Assembly: GCA_028703215.1 (NCBI GenBank)
Contig: JAQVNH010000084.1
Span: forward strand, 1-5,693
Source: Eubacteriales bacterium
Lineage (GTDB): Bacteria; Bacillota; Clostridia; Acetivibrionales; STF1-152
Direction: 5' to 3'
DNA: 5,693 nt
Of this stretch, positions 1 to 5,017 are shown piece by piece (position 1 is the stretch's first letter; each line of letters starts with the position of its first letter). The position numbers were made by a program, and so were the translations under genes. The notes under the pieces were generated by a model that was not told the DNA's origin, did no database searches, and saw only the letters and a list, made by a program, of their open reading frames with translations.

Positions 1-91
1 ATGTCGTCAGCCTGGCTATGAAAGATATCCCGCTTTTATCCAAGCCTCCGAGAACTATATTTGTATTTCCGACATCTATCGCAAGTATCAT
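1..91 (-). CDS. coaX: Type III pantothenate kinase, N-terminal fragment (runs off window)
   Basis: Reading the minus strand from the ATG at 91-89 gives an N-terminus beginning MILAIDVGNTNIVLGGLDK and continuing open to the window edge, 30 codons in all. The D-V-G-N-T-N stretch at residues 6-11 is the phosphate-1 (ATP-binding) motif of the ASKHA-fold type III pantothenate kinases, and 'M-x-L-A-I-D-V-G-N-T-N' is their usual first strand. The enzyme phosphorylates pantothenate, the first step of coenzyme A synthesis, in the cytoplasm. The start codon follows the TGA stop of the upstream ECF gene with no gap (TGAATG), so translational coupling is likely. The ribosome binding site would be the G-run inside the end of that gene. 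Only the first ~30 of roughly 255 residues are present, but motif, position and pairing with a vitamin transporter agree. Confidence 0.9.
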   Translation of the reverse strand, partial: MILAIDVGNTNIVLGGLDKSGISFIARLTT

Positions 92-721
92 TCAGACTCG
101 CCCCCCCATATTTCTGATTTCTTTTATCGGCAGAAATATCGCAAGCGCTTTGCTCACAGCGGATCCTACTATCAGGCACACTATTGCTTCAACCAGTGCA
201 TTGACAGTGACCAGAACGCCGATGATAGCGATCGTGCTGTCCCCAAACTGCCTTATGTACGAGCTGTTTCCGAAAAATAATATAAGCGCGCCGACAAACA
301 GCACCGTGTTAAGCAGCGCTCCCGACAAACTGGCGACCGCAAAAGATATTATCTTTGTTTTATCAATTTTATATAGCGCTTTGAATATAAGCCCCGCAAA
401 CCAACCCATAAGAATGCGCGGAACCATACACAAAATAAATGTGAAGATCGGGTTTATTCCCATCAAAGCTGTCCCGAATGGGCTGATTCCAAAGCACTGC
501 ATAAAACTTGTAAGTCCAAACACGCCGCCAAAAAACGCACCCGCGCCGGGTCCCAGTATTATTGCGCCGATTACGACCGGTATCATCATAAAAGTGATTT
601 CAACCGCTCCGATTTTCAGGTACCCAAGCGGTGTAAAAGTCATTATGATTATTATCGCGATAAGTATCGACATTCGTGCCATCTTGCCGGTTTTGATCTT
701 TTGATTTTCGGTTTTATACAT
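92..721 (-). CDS. panT: ECF transporter substrate-binding (S) component, probable pantothenate transporter PanT
   Basis: This 209-residue protein is almost wholly hydrophobic, with about six predicted membrane segments and a short Lys-rich cytoplasmic N-terminus (MYKTENQKIKTGK). The part after helix 1, with T-F-T-P-L-G-Y then I-P-V-V-I-G-A-I-I-L-G-P and G-x-x-F-G-L-T-S, is typical of the small S proteins of energy-coupling factor importers (PF12822-like). S components bind a vitamin in the membrane and dock with a shared EcfA/EcfA'/EcfT module, which is not in this window. Pantothenate as substrate is inferred from the neighbour: the next gene, with no intervening base, is coaX. I chose the ATG at 721 because GGGGGA lies 6 nt upstream. 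An in-frame TTG at 772 would sit inside the upstream terminator hairpin. Family confidence is high; substrate confidence moderate (riboflavin, folate and other vitamins use similar S proteins). Confidence 0.85.
   Translation of the reverse strand: MYKTENQKIKTGKMARMSILIAIIIIMTFTPLGYLKIGAVEITFMMIPVVIGAIILGPGAGAFFGGVFGLTSFMQCFGISPFGTALMGINPIFTFILCMVPRILMGWFAGLIFKALYKIDKTKIISFAVASLSGALLNTVLFVGALILFFGNSSYIRQFGDSTIAIIGVLVTVNALVEAIVCLIVGSAVSKALAIFLPIKEIRNMGGRV
101..107 (-). promoter_or_regulatory. G-run ribosome binding site for coaX inside the end of panT
   Basis: Seven consecutive G on the minus strand encode the Met-Gly-Gly-Arg end of PanT and lie 9 nt before the coaX ATG. This is the only purine-rich Shine-Dalgarno-like stretch near that start. 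A homopolymer of seven is also a place where slipped-strand errors could shift the PanT reading frame, although only the last few residues would change. Confidence 0.5.
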
Positions 722-742
722 TTTATTTCCCCCGAAAGCGCC

Positions 743-788
743 AAATAAAAACCCTTCCGCAGTTCCCCGCAAGGGACGCCGAAAGGGT
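743..788 (-). terminator. Intrinsic terminator in the panT-coaX leader (attenuator)
   Basis: On the minus strand, ACCCTT (788-783) pairs with AAGGGT (756-751). The inner parts TCGGC-GTCCC and GGGGAAC-TGCG extend the stem around a TTGC loop, and the stem is followed directly by TTTTTATTT (750-742). This is a textbook Rho-independent terminator. It ends about 21 nt before the panT start and lies downstream of the candidate promoter, so it would stop panT-coaX transcription unless another fold prevents it. It could also stop read-through from rlmH, but the upstream leader contains a sequence complementary to its left arm, which favours regulation. Confidence 0.8.
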
Positions 789-895
789 CTGTAAATACAG
801 ATATTCCATTTCCGTCTCGGTCCCGGCGGGCTCAGAGCGAAATTTTGGTTTTATTCGAACACTCAAAGTACGATTCCAGTTTTGGATATCGTCTG
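789..895 (-). promoter_or_regulatory. Structured leader RNA upstream of panT-coaX, candidate riboswitch or attenuator
   Basis: Between the candidate start of transcription and the terminator the leader can form several helices. A hairpin at 892-870 has stems ACGAT/ATCGT and TCCA/TGGA, a single bulged A and an AAAC loop. A second stem pairs 868-860 with 839-831 (8 of 9 positions). TCTGT/ACAGA closes a small hairpin at 801-788. GGGACCGA at 824-817 is complementary, with two one-base bulges, to the left arm of the terminator (782-773), so it could act as an antiterminator. GATATCC (890-884) can also pair with GGAATATC (807-800) as a long-range closing helix. I see no T-box, FMN, TPP, SAM, cobalamin or THF consensus. 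Function as a pantothenate- or CoA-related switch is inference from the genes it precedes. Confidence 0.5.
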
Positions 896-900
896 CGAAC

Positions 901-930
901 ATATTAACATACTTTCAACTCATTATGCAA
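901..930 (-). promoter_or_regulatory. Candidate SigA promoter for panT-coaX
   Basis: Minus strand TTGCAT (930-925) and TAATAT (906-901) are separated by 18 nt, and the -10 box is preceded by TG with one base between (TGTTAATAT), an extended -10. Transcription would begin near 894, giving a leader of about 170 nt before the panT start. It lies 20-50 bp after the rlmH stop, where no terminator is seen, so panT-coaX may also receive read-through from the murA unit. Confidence 0.55.
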
Positions 931-950
931 TAGGCCTTAATATCAGGTCA

Positions 951-1430
951 TCATTTATGGTATGGCTCGTTGTTGATTATCTTGAAAGCCCTGTAGACCT
1001 GCTCAAGCAGGATAATTCTGGTTAATTGATGGGGAAATGTCATGGCTGACATAGACAGCTTCAGATCGACATTTTGCAGAACATTGCCGCCAAGTCCGAT
1101 CGAGCCGCCGATAATAAAGGTTATATCCGGCTTTCCGGAAAGAAATTGCTTTCGCAGCATATCAGCGAATTTTTCCGAATCCATCGCCGTTCCTTTAACA
1201 TCAAGCGCCACTTTGCAGGAGCCTTCCCGAATCCTTGCCAGTATGCGTTCTCCCTCGATATGCCTGATGCGATTTTCCTCGGCAGCCGATATGCCCTCGG
1301 GTGCCTTTTCATCGTCTACCGCAGCGACGGAAATCCTGCAAAAACGCGAAAGGCGTTTCATGTATTCCGCAACGCCTTCCGAAAGATATTTTTCTTTAAT
1401 TTTACCTACTGCAATAATATCAATGTTCAT
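951..1430 (-). CDS. rlmH: 23S rRNA (pseudouridine-1915-N3)-methyltransferase RlmH
   Basis: The 159-residue product is the full length of the RlmH/YbeA family of SPOUT (trefoil-knot) methyltransferases, which use S-adenosylmethionine to methylate the N3 of pseudouridine 1915 in helix 69 of 23S rRNA on assembled 70S ribosomes. Diagnostic segments are the N-terminal strand I-D-I-I-A-V-G-K-I-K-E-K-Y (3-15), the SAM-knot loop F-I-I-G-G-S-I-G-L (105-113), M-T-F-P-H-Q-L-T-R (130-138), L-L-E-Q-V-Y-R-A (141-148) and the conserved terminal Y-H-K. Its ATG overlaps the TGA of walJ by 4 bp (ATGA), so the two are probably translationally coupled. A weak CAGGGT ribosome binding site lies about 9 nt upstream, inside walJ. 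RlmH next to WalJ is a common Bacillota arrangement. Confidence 0.96.
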   Translation of the reverse strand: MNIDIIAVGKIKEKYLSEGVAEYMKRLSRFCRISVAAVDDEKAPEGISAAEENRIRHIEGERILARIREGSCKVALDVKGTAMDSEKFADMLRKQFLSGKPDITFIIGGSIGLGGNVLQNVDLKLSMSAMTFPHQLTRIILLEQVYRAFKIINNEPYHK

Positions 1431-2218
1431 ACGGTCACTACCCTGCTGTGTCTCTCGCGCAAGGCAATATCCAAATATATGTCCCTGCCCGGTCTGATGT
1501 CGTTCTCCTCAAGCATGTCGCAGGTAGTTCGCTCTGCGAGCCCCGGAGAATTGTTTTCCCTGCTTAGATGTCCCAGTATGAATGCGCTCACGTTCTTTTT
1601 TGCCAGACTCGTGACCACCCGTGCGGCTGTGTCGTTCGAAAGATGCCCGTTCCCTCCGCTTATTCGTTTCTTAAGCGGCCAGGGATATGCGCCATTCATA
1701 AGCATTTCCACGTCATGATTTGATTCCAGCATCAGCAAGTCGCTTTTTTCCATCCTGCCCATAAGTGTCGCGTCCATTTTGCCCATATCCGTAGCAACCG
1801 TTATTTTTCTGTTTGCAGCGTAAAGGTTATACCCCACCGGCTCAGCGGCGTCATGCGGTATAGGAAATGCGTGCACCAGGATGTCATCTATGTAGAATTG
1901 TTCGTTTGTGCTGAAAACGACCCTGTTCTTGTCTTTGATGTTGCCGAGTCCATATTCCATGGCATTCCAGGTGCCCTCATTCGCATAGATCGGAATGTTG
2001 AACCTGCGTGAAATGCTGCCTGCTCCGGCAATATGGTCGATGTGTTCATGGGTTATCAAAACAGCGTTGAGAAGTGAAGGGTCTTCATTTATGGAATGAA
2101 GCGCCTCGATGATACGTTTCGTGCTTATTCCAACATCTATCAATATTCTTGTTTCTCCATCGGAAACAAAGATCACGTTGCCGCTGCTTCCGCTGAAAAG
2201 ACTGCAAAACTTTATCAT
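1427..2218 (-). CDS. walJ: WalJ/YycJ family metallo-beta-lactamase-fold hydrolase
   Basis: The 263-residue protein has the YycJ-type N-terminus C-S-L-F-S-G-S-S-G-N (5-14) and the complete metal-binding set of the metallo-beta-lactamase fold: T-H-E-H-I-D-H at 56-62 (His57, His59, Asp61, His62), His122, Asp144 in A-T-D, and late histidines in two G-H-L-S motifs (His192, His217). WalJ is a cytoplasmic two-metal hydrolase found beside the WalRK two-component genes in many Bacillota. It has been linked to cell-division and wall control and to DNA exonuclease-like activity, but its physiological substrate is not settled. Here it follows murA after 16 bp, with TAGGGG 6 nt before the ATG, and overlaps rlmH. 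WalR and WalK themselves are not in the window. Confidence 0.93.
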   Translation of the reverse strand: MIKFCSLFSGSSGNVIFVSDGETRILIDVGISTKRIIEALHSINEDPSLLNAVLITHEHIDHIAGAGSISRRFNIPIYANEGTWNAMEYGLGNIKDKNRVVFSTNEQFYIDDILVHAFPIPHDAAEPVGYNLYAANRKITVATDMGKMDATLMGRMEKSDLLMLESNHDVEMLMNGAYPWPLKKRISGGNGHLSNDTAARVVTSLAKKNVSAFILGHLSRENNSPGLAERTTCDMLEENDIRPGRDIYLDIALRERHSRVVTV

Positions 2219-2234
2219 TCGCGACCCCTAAGAT

Positions 2235-3497
2235 TTATTTTCGGACCCTTGAGATTTCAGCTCCAAGACGTCTGAGTTTCTCTTCCAGATGTTCGTAGCC
2301 CCGGTCAATCAGTTTGACATCGTTTATCTCTGTGCTGCCTTCCGCCGAAAGGCCTGCAATGACCATGGCAGCGCCCGCTCTGAGATCGGTGGCTTTTACG
2401 GGAGCGCCCGAAAGTTTTTTCACTCCCTCGATGATCGCCAGCCTTCCTTCAAGTCTTATGTGCGCGCCCATGCGTCTTAATTCATCAACATATTGAAATC
2501 GGAGGTCCCATACGCTCTCGGTTACTGTGCTGGTTCCATTTGCCCTGCTGAGCAAAACTGTTATCGGAGGGTGCAGATCCGTCGGGAATCCGGGATAGGG
2601 CAGGGTCTTGATATTAACTTTATTCAAATTTTCTTTGCCGACTACCCTTATCCAGTCGCCGTTTTCCGTAACATCTATATTCATTTCAAGAAGTTTTGCC
2701 GACACCGACTCCATGTGCTTAGGAATCACATTGCGTATGGTCACATCCCCGCATGTCGCCGCCGCCGCAATCATGTACGTTCCGGCCTCGATCTGATCCG
2801 GGATTATTGAATGGACGGCTCCACCCTTAAGTTCTTTGACTCCCCTGATCTTTATAACATCGGTTCCGGCACCCTTTATGTCAGCTCCCATTGCATTTAA
2901 AAAGTTTGCAACATCAACGATGTGCGGCTCTTTTGCCGGGTTTTCGATCGTCGTCAGTCCCTCTGCGAGAGTTGCAGCTATCATAACGTTTATCGTCGCT
3001 CCGACACTTACCACATCGAGATAGATCTGGGCGCCGACAAGTTTTTCCGCCTCGACCTTTACCTGTCCCTGCAATATCTCAACTTTTGCTCCCAGCGCCT
3101 CGAATCCTTTTATGTGCTGATCGATAGGTCTGTATCCAAAGTCGCAGCCGCCCGGGAAGGAAACCTCGGCTTTTCCTATTCTCGCGACAAGCGAACCCAA
3201 AAGATAATAGGAAGCCCTAAGGCTTTTCACCATTTCGTAGGAAGCCTTCCATGAAGTCAGTTTTTCGGCATCGATTATGATTGTGTTATCTTTGAGGTGT
3301 GTTACTTTTGCCCCGAGTTGTTTGATTATATCGAGAAGGATCTCTACATCCCCTATGTGGGGAACATTTTCGATCGTGCATTTTCCATTGATCAACAGCG
3401 CAGCGGGTATTATCGCCACGGCTGCGTTCTTGGCTCCGCTGACATACACCTCGCCTTTGAGAGGTATACCGCCGTTTATTATAAGCTTTTCCTCCAT
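2235..3497 (-). CDS. murA: UDP-N-acetylglucosamine 1-carboxyvinyltransferase MurA
   Basis: MurA transfers enolpyruvate from PEP to UDP-GlcNAc, the first committed step of peptidoglycan synthesis, in the cytoplasm. The 420-residue form starting MEEKLIINGG matches the usual family N-terminus and length. Visible active-site residues are Lys23 in G-A-K-N-A, Cys118 in P-G-G-C-D-F-G (the fosfomycin-reactive cysteine, so predicted sensitive), Arg123, Asp307 in F-P-T-D, Arg333, Asp371-Leu-Arg373 and Arg399 near the end. After F-P-T-D the sequence is L-H-P-P, where many MurA proteins have L-Q-A/P-Q, and it continues E-S-V-W-D-L-R-F. The start is uncertain. ATGs at 3521 and 3518 are in frame but have no ribosome binding site, and the ATG at 3497 has only AAGG 14 nt away. 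I prefer 3497 by family fit. It leads a murA-walJ-rlmH transcription unit. Confidence 0.95.
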   Translation of the reverse strand: MEEKLIINGGIPLKGEVYVSGAKNAAVAIIPAALLINGKCTIENVPHIGDVEILLDIIKQLGAKVTHLKDNTIIIDAEKLTSWKASYEMVKSLRASYYLLGSLVARIGKAEVSFPGGCDFGYRPIDQHIKGFEALGAKVEILQGQVKVEAEKLVGAQIYLDVVSVGATINVMIAATLAEGLTTIENPAKEPHIVDVANFLNAMGADIKGAGTDVIKIRGVKELKGGAVHSIIPDQIEAGTYMIAAAATCGDVTIRNVIPKHMESVSAKLLEMNIDVTENGDWIRVVGKENLNKVNIKTLPYPGFPTDLHPPITVLLSRANGTSTVTESVWDLRFQYVDELRRMGAHIRLEGRLAIIEGVKKLSGAPVKATDLRAGAAMVIAGLSAEGSTEINDVKLIDRGYEHLEEKLRRLGAEISRVRK

Positions 3498-3553
3498 TAC
3501 ACTACGCACCGCCTTCATCATTTGTACAAATAAGTTTTAAAACAAGCAAACAT

Positions 3554-3582
3554 ATTATAACACGATAGCACAAAAGAAAAAA
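3554..3582 (-). promoter_or_regulatory. Extended -10 promoter for murA-walJ-rlmH
   Basis: The minus strand has a perfect TATAAT (3559-3554) preceded by TGT, i.e. TG-N-TATAAT. Seventeen nt upstream the -35 position is TTTTTT (3582-3577 region), which is the T-tract at the end of repeat copy A. Transcription would start near 3547, giving a 26-50 nt leader depending on the murA start. Two perfect 10-bp palindromes, GTTTTAAAAC (3534-3543) and TTTGTACAAA (3521-3530), lie between the start site and the murA coding region and could be operator sites. Confidence 0.7.
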
Positions 3583-3613
3583 CCAGGGGGACAGGTTTAA
3601 TGGCTCTTTTTTA
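3577..3613 (+). repeat. Interspersed repeat copy A (plus orientation)
   Basis: Core CCAGGGGGACAGGTTTA at 3583-3599 is followed by ATGGCTC and a T6-AAA tail, and preceded by an A-run. It matches copy C closely, including the T-tract tail, and is the exact inverse of copy B. It lies just upstream of the murA promoter, and its A/T end overlaps the -35 region. Confidence 0.9.
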
Positions 3614-3637
3614 AATCAGTAAAACATATTCCAATAA

Positions 3638-3672
3638 TTAGAGGCCATTAAACCTGTCCCCCTGGTTTTTTT
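3638..3672 (-). repeat. Interspersed repeat copy B (minus orientation), inside the end of pcm
   Basis: Read on the minus strand, this has the same core as copy A (3665-3649) followed by ATGGCCTCTAA. It encodes the last ten residues of Pcm (KNQGDRFNGL) and supplies the TAA stop. Its distal end (CTCTAA) resembles copy D rather than A and C, so there appear to be two end types. Confidence 0.9.
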
Positions 3673-4252
3673 CAGTCCAGCCGTATTTGCCCCTGAGTTC
3701 TACAAAAACAACATTTACGTCAGAATGAATATGTATTTGCCCTTCCTTATCTTTGGTGATCAGCAGAAGTTCCTGTACATTTCTCGGACCCACCGGAATC
3801 ACCATCCTGCCGCCGGCTTTCAGCTGGTTTGTCAATTCAGTCGGCACTTTCGATGCAGCCGCTGTGACGATTATCCTGTCGTAAGGAAAGTTTTCGATCC
3901 ATCCTTCGCTTCCGTCACCTATCTTATACTTAATATTTTTATATCCTAATTCTCCAAGCCTTTTCTCTGCTTTTTCAGAGAGTTCTTTTATTTTCTCCAC
4001 TGTATAGACTGAATCTGAAAATTCTGCCAGCAGTGCCGTCTGATAGCCTGAACCTGTTCCTATTTCAAGAACCTTGCTGCTTTTGTCGGGCGCCAGTTCA
4101 AGCATGCCAGTCATTTTCAACACAAGGCTTGGCTGCGAAATAGTCTGCTCAAAACCTATAGGAAGAGCACAGTCATCATATGCATATCGCTTATACTCAT
4201 CCTCAACAAACAAAGCACGGTCCAGTTTTTTGGCAAAAGCCTTCAAATCCAT
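3638..4252 (-). CDS. pcm: Protein-L-isoaspartate O-methyltransferase
   Basis: The 204-residue protein (from the ATG at 4252; an in-frame GTG at 4261 would add three) is a standard PCMT, a SAM-dependent class I methyltransferase that methylates L-isoaspartyl residues in aged proteins to start their repair. Numbering from the ATG, it shows the substrate segment Y-D-D-C-A-L-P-I-G-F-E-Q-T-I-S-Q-P (25-41), SAM motif I V-L-E-I-G-T-G-S-G-Y-Q-T (61-72), Y-D-R-I-I-V-T-A-A (124-132), L-K-A-G-G-R-M-V-I-P-V-G (144-155) and F-V-E-L-R-G-K-Y-G-W near the end. The family normally ends about here. The last ten residues (KNQGDRFNGL) are translated from repeat copy B and look like an acquired tail. No good ribosome binding site precedes the ATG because copy C occupies that place, so translation may be weak or coupled. 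Confidence 0.94.
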   Translation of the reverse strand: MDLKAFAKKLDRALFVEDEYKRYAYDDCALPIGFEQTISQPSLVLKMTGMLELAPDKSSKVLEIGTGSGYQTALLAEFSDSVYTVEKIKELSEKAEKRLGELGYKNIKYKIGDGSEGWIENFPYDRIIVTAAASKVPTELTNQLKAGGRMVIPVGPRNVQELLLITKDKEGQIHIHSDVNVVFVELRGKYGWTEKNQGDRFNGL

Positions 4253-4290
4253 AAAAACCACAGGGACAGGTTTAGTGGCTCTTTTTTTAA
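4253..4290 (+). repeat. Interspersed repeat copy C (plus orientation), between HD gene and pcm
   Basis: The core reads CCACAGGGACAGGTTTA (4258-4274), two mismatches from copies A, B and D, then GTGGCTC and T7-AA. It fills the whole gap between two genes. Its T-tract end contains the TAA stop of the HD-domain gene (4289-4287), and its A-run end touches the ATG of pcm (4252). It is the most diverged copy. Confidence 0.9.
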
Positions 4291-4877
4291 AGTTGCCCTG
4301 CTTCCCCCTTCAAACCAATACTTTCGGCAACTTTCCGCATTCCTTTTATTGTCTCCTCAACTATATATTCGAGTTCCATGCCAAGCTTTTTCACTCCTTC
4401 TTCGATCAGCTCCCTATCTACGCCCGCCGCGAAACTCCTTTGCTTCCATTTCTTCATGACCGATCTCACTTCGGTATCGAGTATGCTTCTGCTTGGCCTC
4501 ATCAAAGCTGTTGCAGCGATCAATCCCGTCAGCTCGTCTATCGCATACAGCACTTTCTCCATCTTCTCGACCGGCTCGACGCCATAGCACACACCAAACC
4601 CATGACTCACAACCGCATGAATGTAGTCATCCGGAATGTTGTTCTCACTCAATATTTCCTCTGCTTTTTTACAGTGCTCCTCAGGATACATTTCAAAATC
4701 AATATCGTGCAAAAGACCTACCACGCTCCATTTTTCTCTGTCTGCCTCTCCCAGCAGATCAGCAAAATGCAGCATGACCGCTTCAACAGTCAAAGCATGT
4801 CTTATAAGGCTTTCACTTTTCGTGTATTTCTTTAGGAGACTAAGAGCCTCATCTCTGGTTGGCTTAACTGATCCCAT
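4287..4877 (-). CDS. HD-domain metal-dependent hydrolase
   Basis: This 196-residue soluble protein has a clear HD phosphohydrolase core: His27 in L-I-R-H-A, His57-Asp58 in G-L-L-H-D-I-D, His92 in V-V-S-H-G and Asp114 in Y-A-I-D-E-L-T-G. The layout (P-T-R-D-E-A-x-x-L-L near the start, then K-S-E-S-L-I-R-H-A-L, then A-I-D-E-L-T-G, R-P-S-R-S-I and a helical tail) matches a widespread single-domain HDIG-type bacterial family. Its substrate is unknown; a nucleotide or phosphomonoester is the usual guess for HD proteins. The ATG at 4877 has a good AGGAG about 8 nt upstream. The gene sits between repeat copies D and C, and its stop is inside copy C. It probably has its own promoter in the AT-rich 4878-5017 region and may read through into pcm. 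Confidence 0.85.
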   Translation of the reverse strand: MGSVKPTRDEALSLLKKYTKSESLIRHALTVEAVMLHFADLLGEADREKWSVVGLLHDIDFEMYPEEHCKKAEEILSENNIPDDYIHAVVSHGFGVCYGVEPVEKMEKVLYAIDELTGLIAATALMRPSRSILDTEVRSVMKKWKQRSFAAGVDRELIEEGVKKLGMELEYIVEETIKGMRKVAESIGLKGEAGQL

Positions 4878-5017
4878 GTCGCAACTCCTTTACTTTCGTG
4901 ATAATAACGAATTTGCTTTCGTGATTTAATACTAATTATTCACGCACTTGGCTCGGTTATTGATAATAATTATTGCATCCTCCAACTGTTTCACTCGGTA
5001 TATATTTTTGCTGTGTT
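4878..5017 (-). promoter_or_regulatory. AT-rich upstream region of the HD gene with CGTGA/TCACG repeats
   Basis: This 140-bp stretch codes for nothing I can support. It contains a 10-bp direct repeat, ATCACGAAAG on the minus strand, at 4925-4916 and 4902-4893 (23 bp period). A third, inverted CGTGA lies at about 4938-4942, so CGTGA...TCACG arms flank an AT-rich core. AATAATTATT near 4963-4974 is a perfect palindrome. The direct repeat ends just before the AGGAG ribosome binding site of the HD gene, so an operator or leader element is possible. No convincing -35/-10 pair stands out; TATATA and TATTAA are candidates for -10. Confidence 0.4.

Larger units (their letters stand above)
3577..3672 (-). 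terminator. Long bidirectional terminator hairpin made by repeat copies B and A
   Basis: Positions 3577-3604 and 3644-3671 are perfect inverted complements over 28 bp, separated by 39 nt. On the minus strand the stem ends in TTTTTTCTTTT, so it should terminate transcripts from pcm before murA. On the plus strand it also ends in a run of seven T. The 5' arm on the minus strand is coding sequence: it holds the last codons of pcm, whose TAA stop (3640-3638) lies in the loop. A ribosome finishing pcm would therefore cover the arm and could reduce termination. Confidence 0.75.

Noticed and set aside
101..107. Phase-variable G7 tract switching panT
   Set aside because: A slip would change only the last three or so residues of PanT and the tract is explained as the coaX ribosome binding site; worth noting but not a convincing switch.
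18..704. Long plus-strand ORF (228 codons) opposite panT
   Set aside because: It is the antisense of a hydrophobic S-component gene. Its composition is typical of a shadow frame, it has no family motif, and the coaX start overlaps it on the other strand.
722..772. Upstream extension of panT from a TTG at 772
   Set aside because: It would place the start inside the terminator hairpin and bypass the good GGGGGA site before the ATG at 721; the extra residues look like translated leader.
722..950. T-box, FMN, TPP, SAM, cobalamin or THF riboswitch upstream of panT
   Set aside because: None of the consensus stretches I know for these classes is present; only a generic attenuator layout can be supported.
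1074..1718. Plus-strand ORF of 214 codons antisense to rlmH and walJ
   Set aside because: Both genes beneath it are clear family members with intact motifs; the plus frame shows none.
3061..3072. ACCTGTCCCTG inside murA, resembling the repeat core
   Set aside because: Only about 11 bases match, it lies in conserved murA coding sequence, and the flanks do not match the family.
4074..4835. Plus-strand ORF of 253 codons across the pcm/HD junction
   Set aside because: It runs antisense to two well-supported genes and through repeat copy C, with no recognisable domain and no ribosome binding site evidence.
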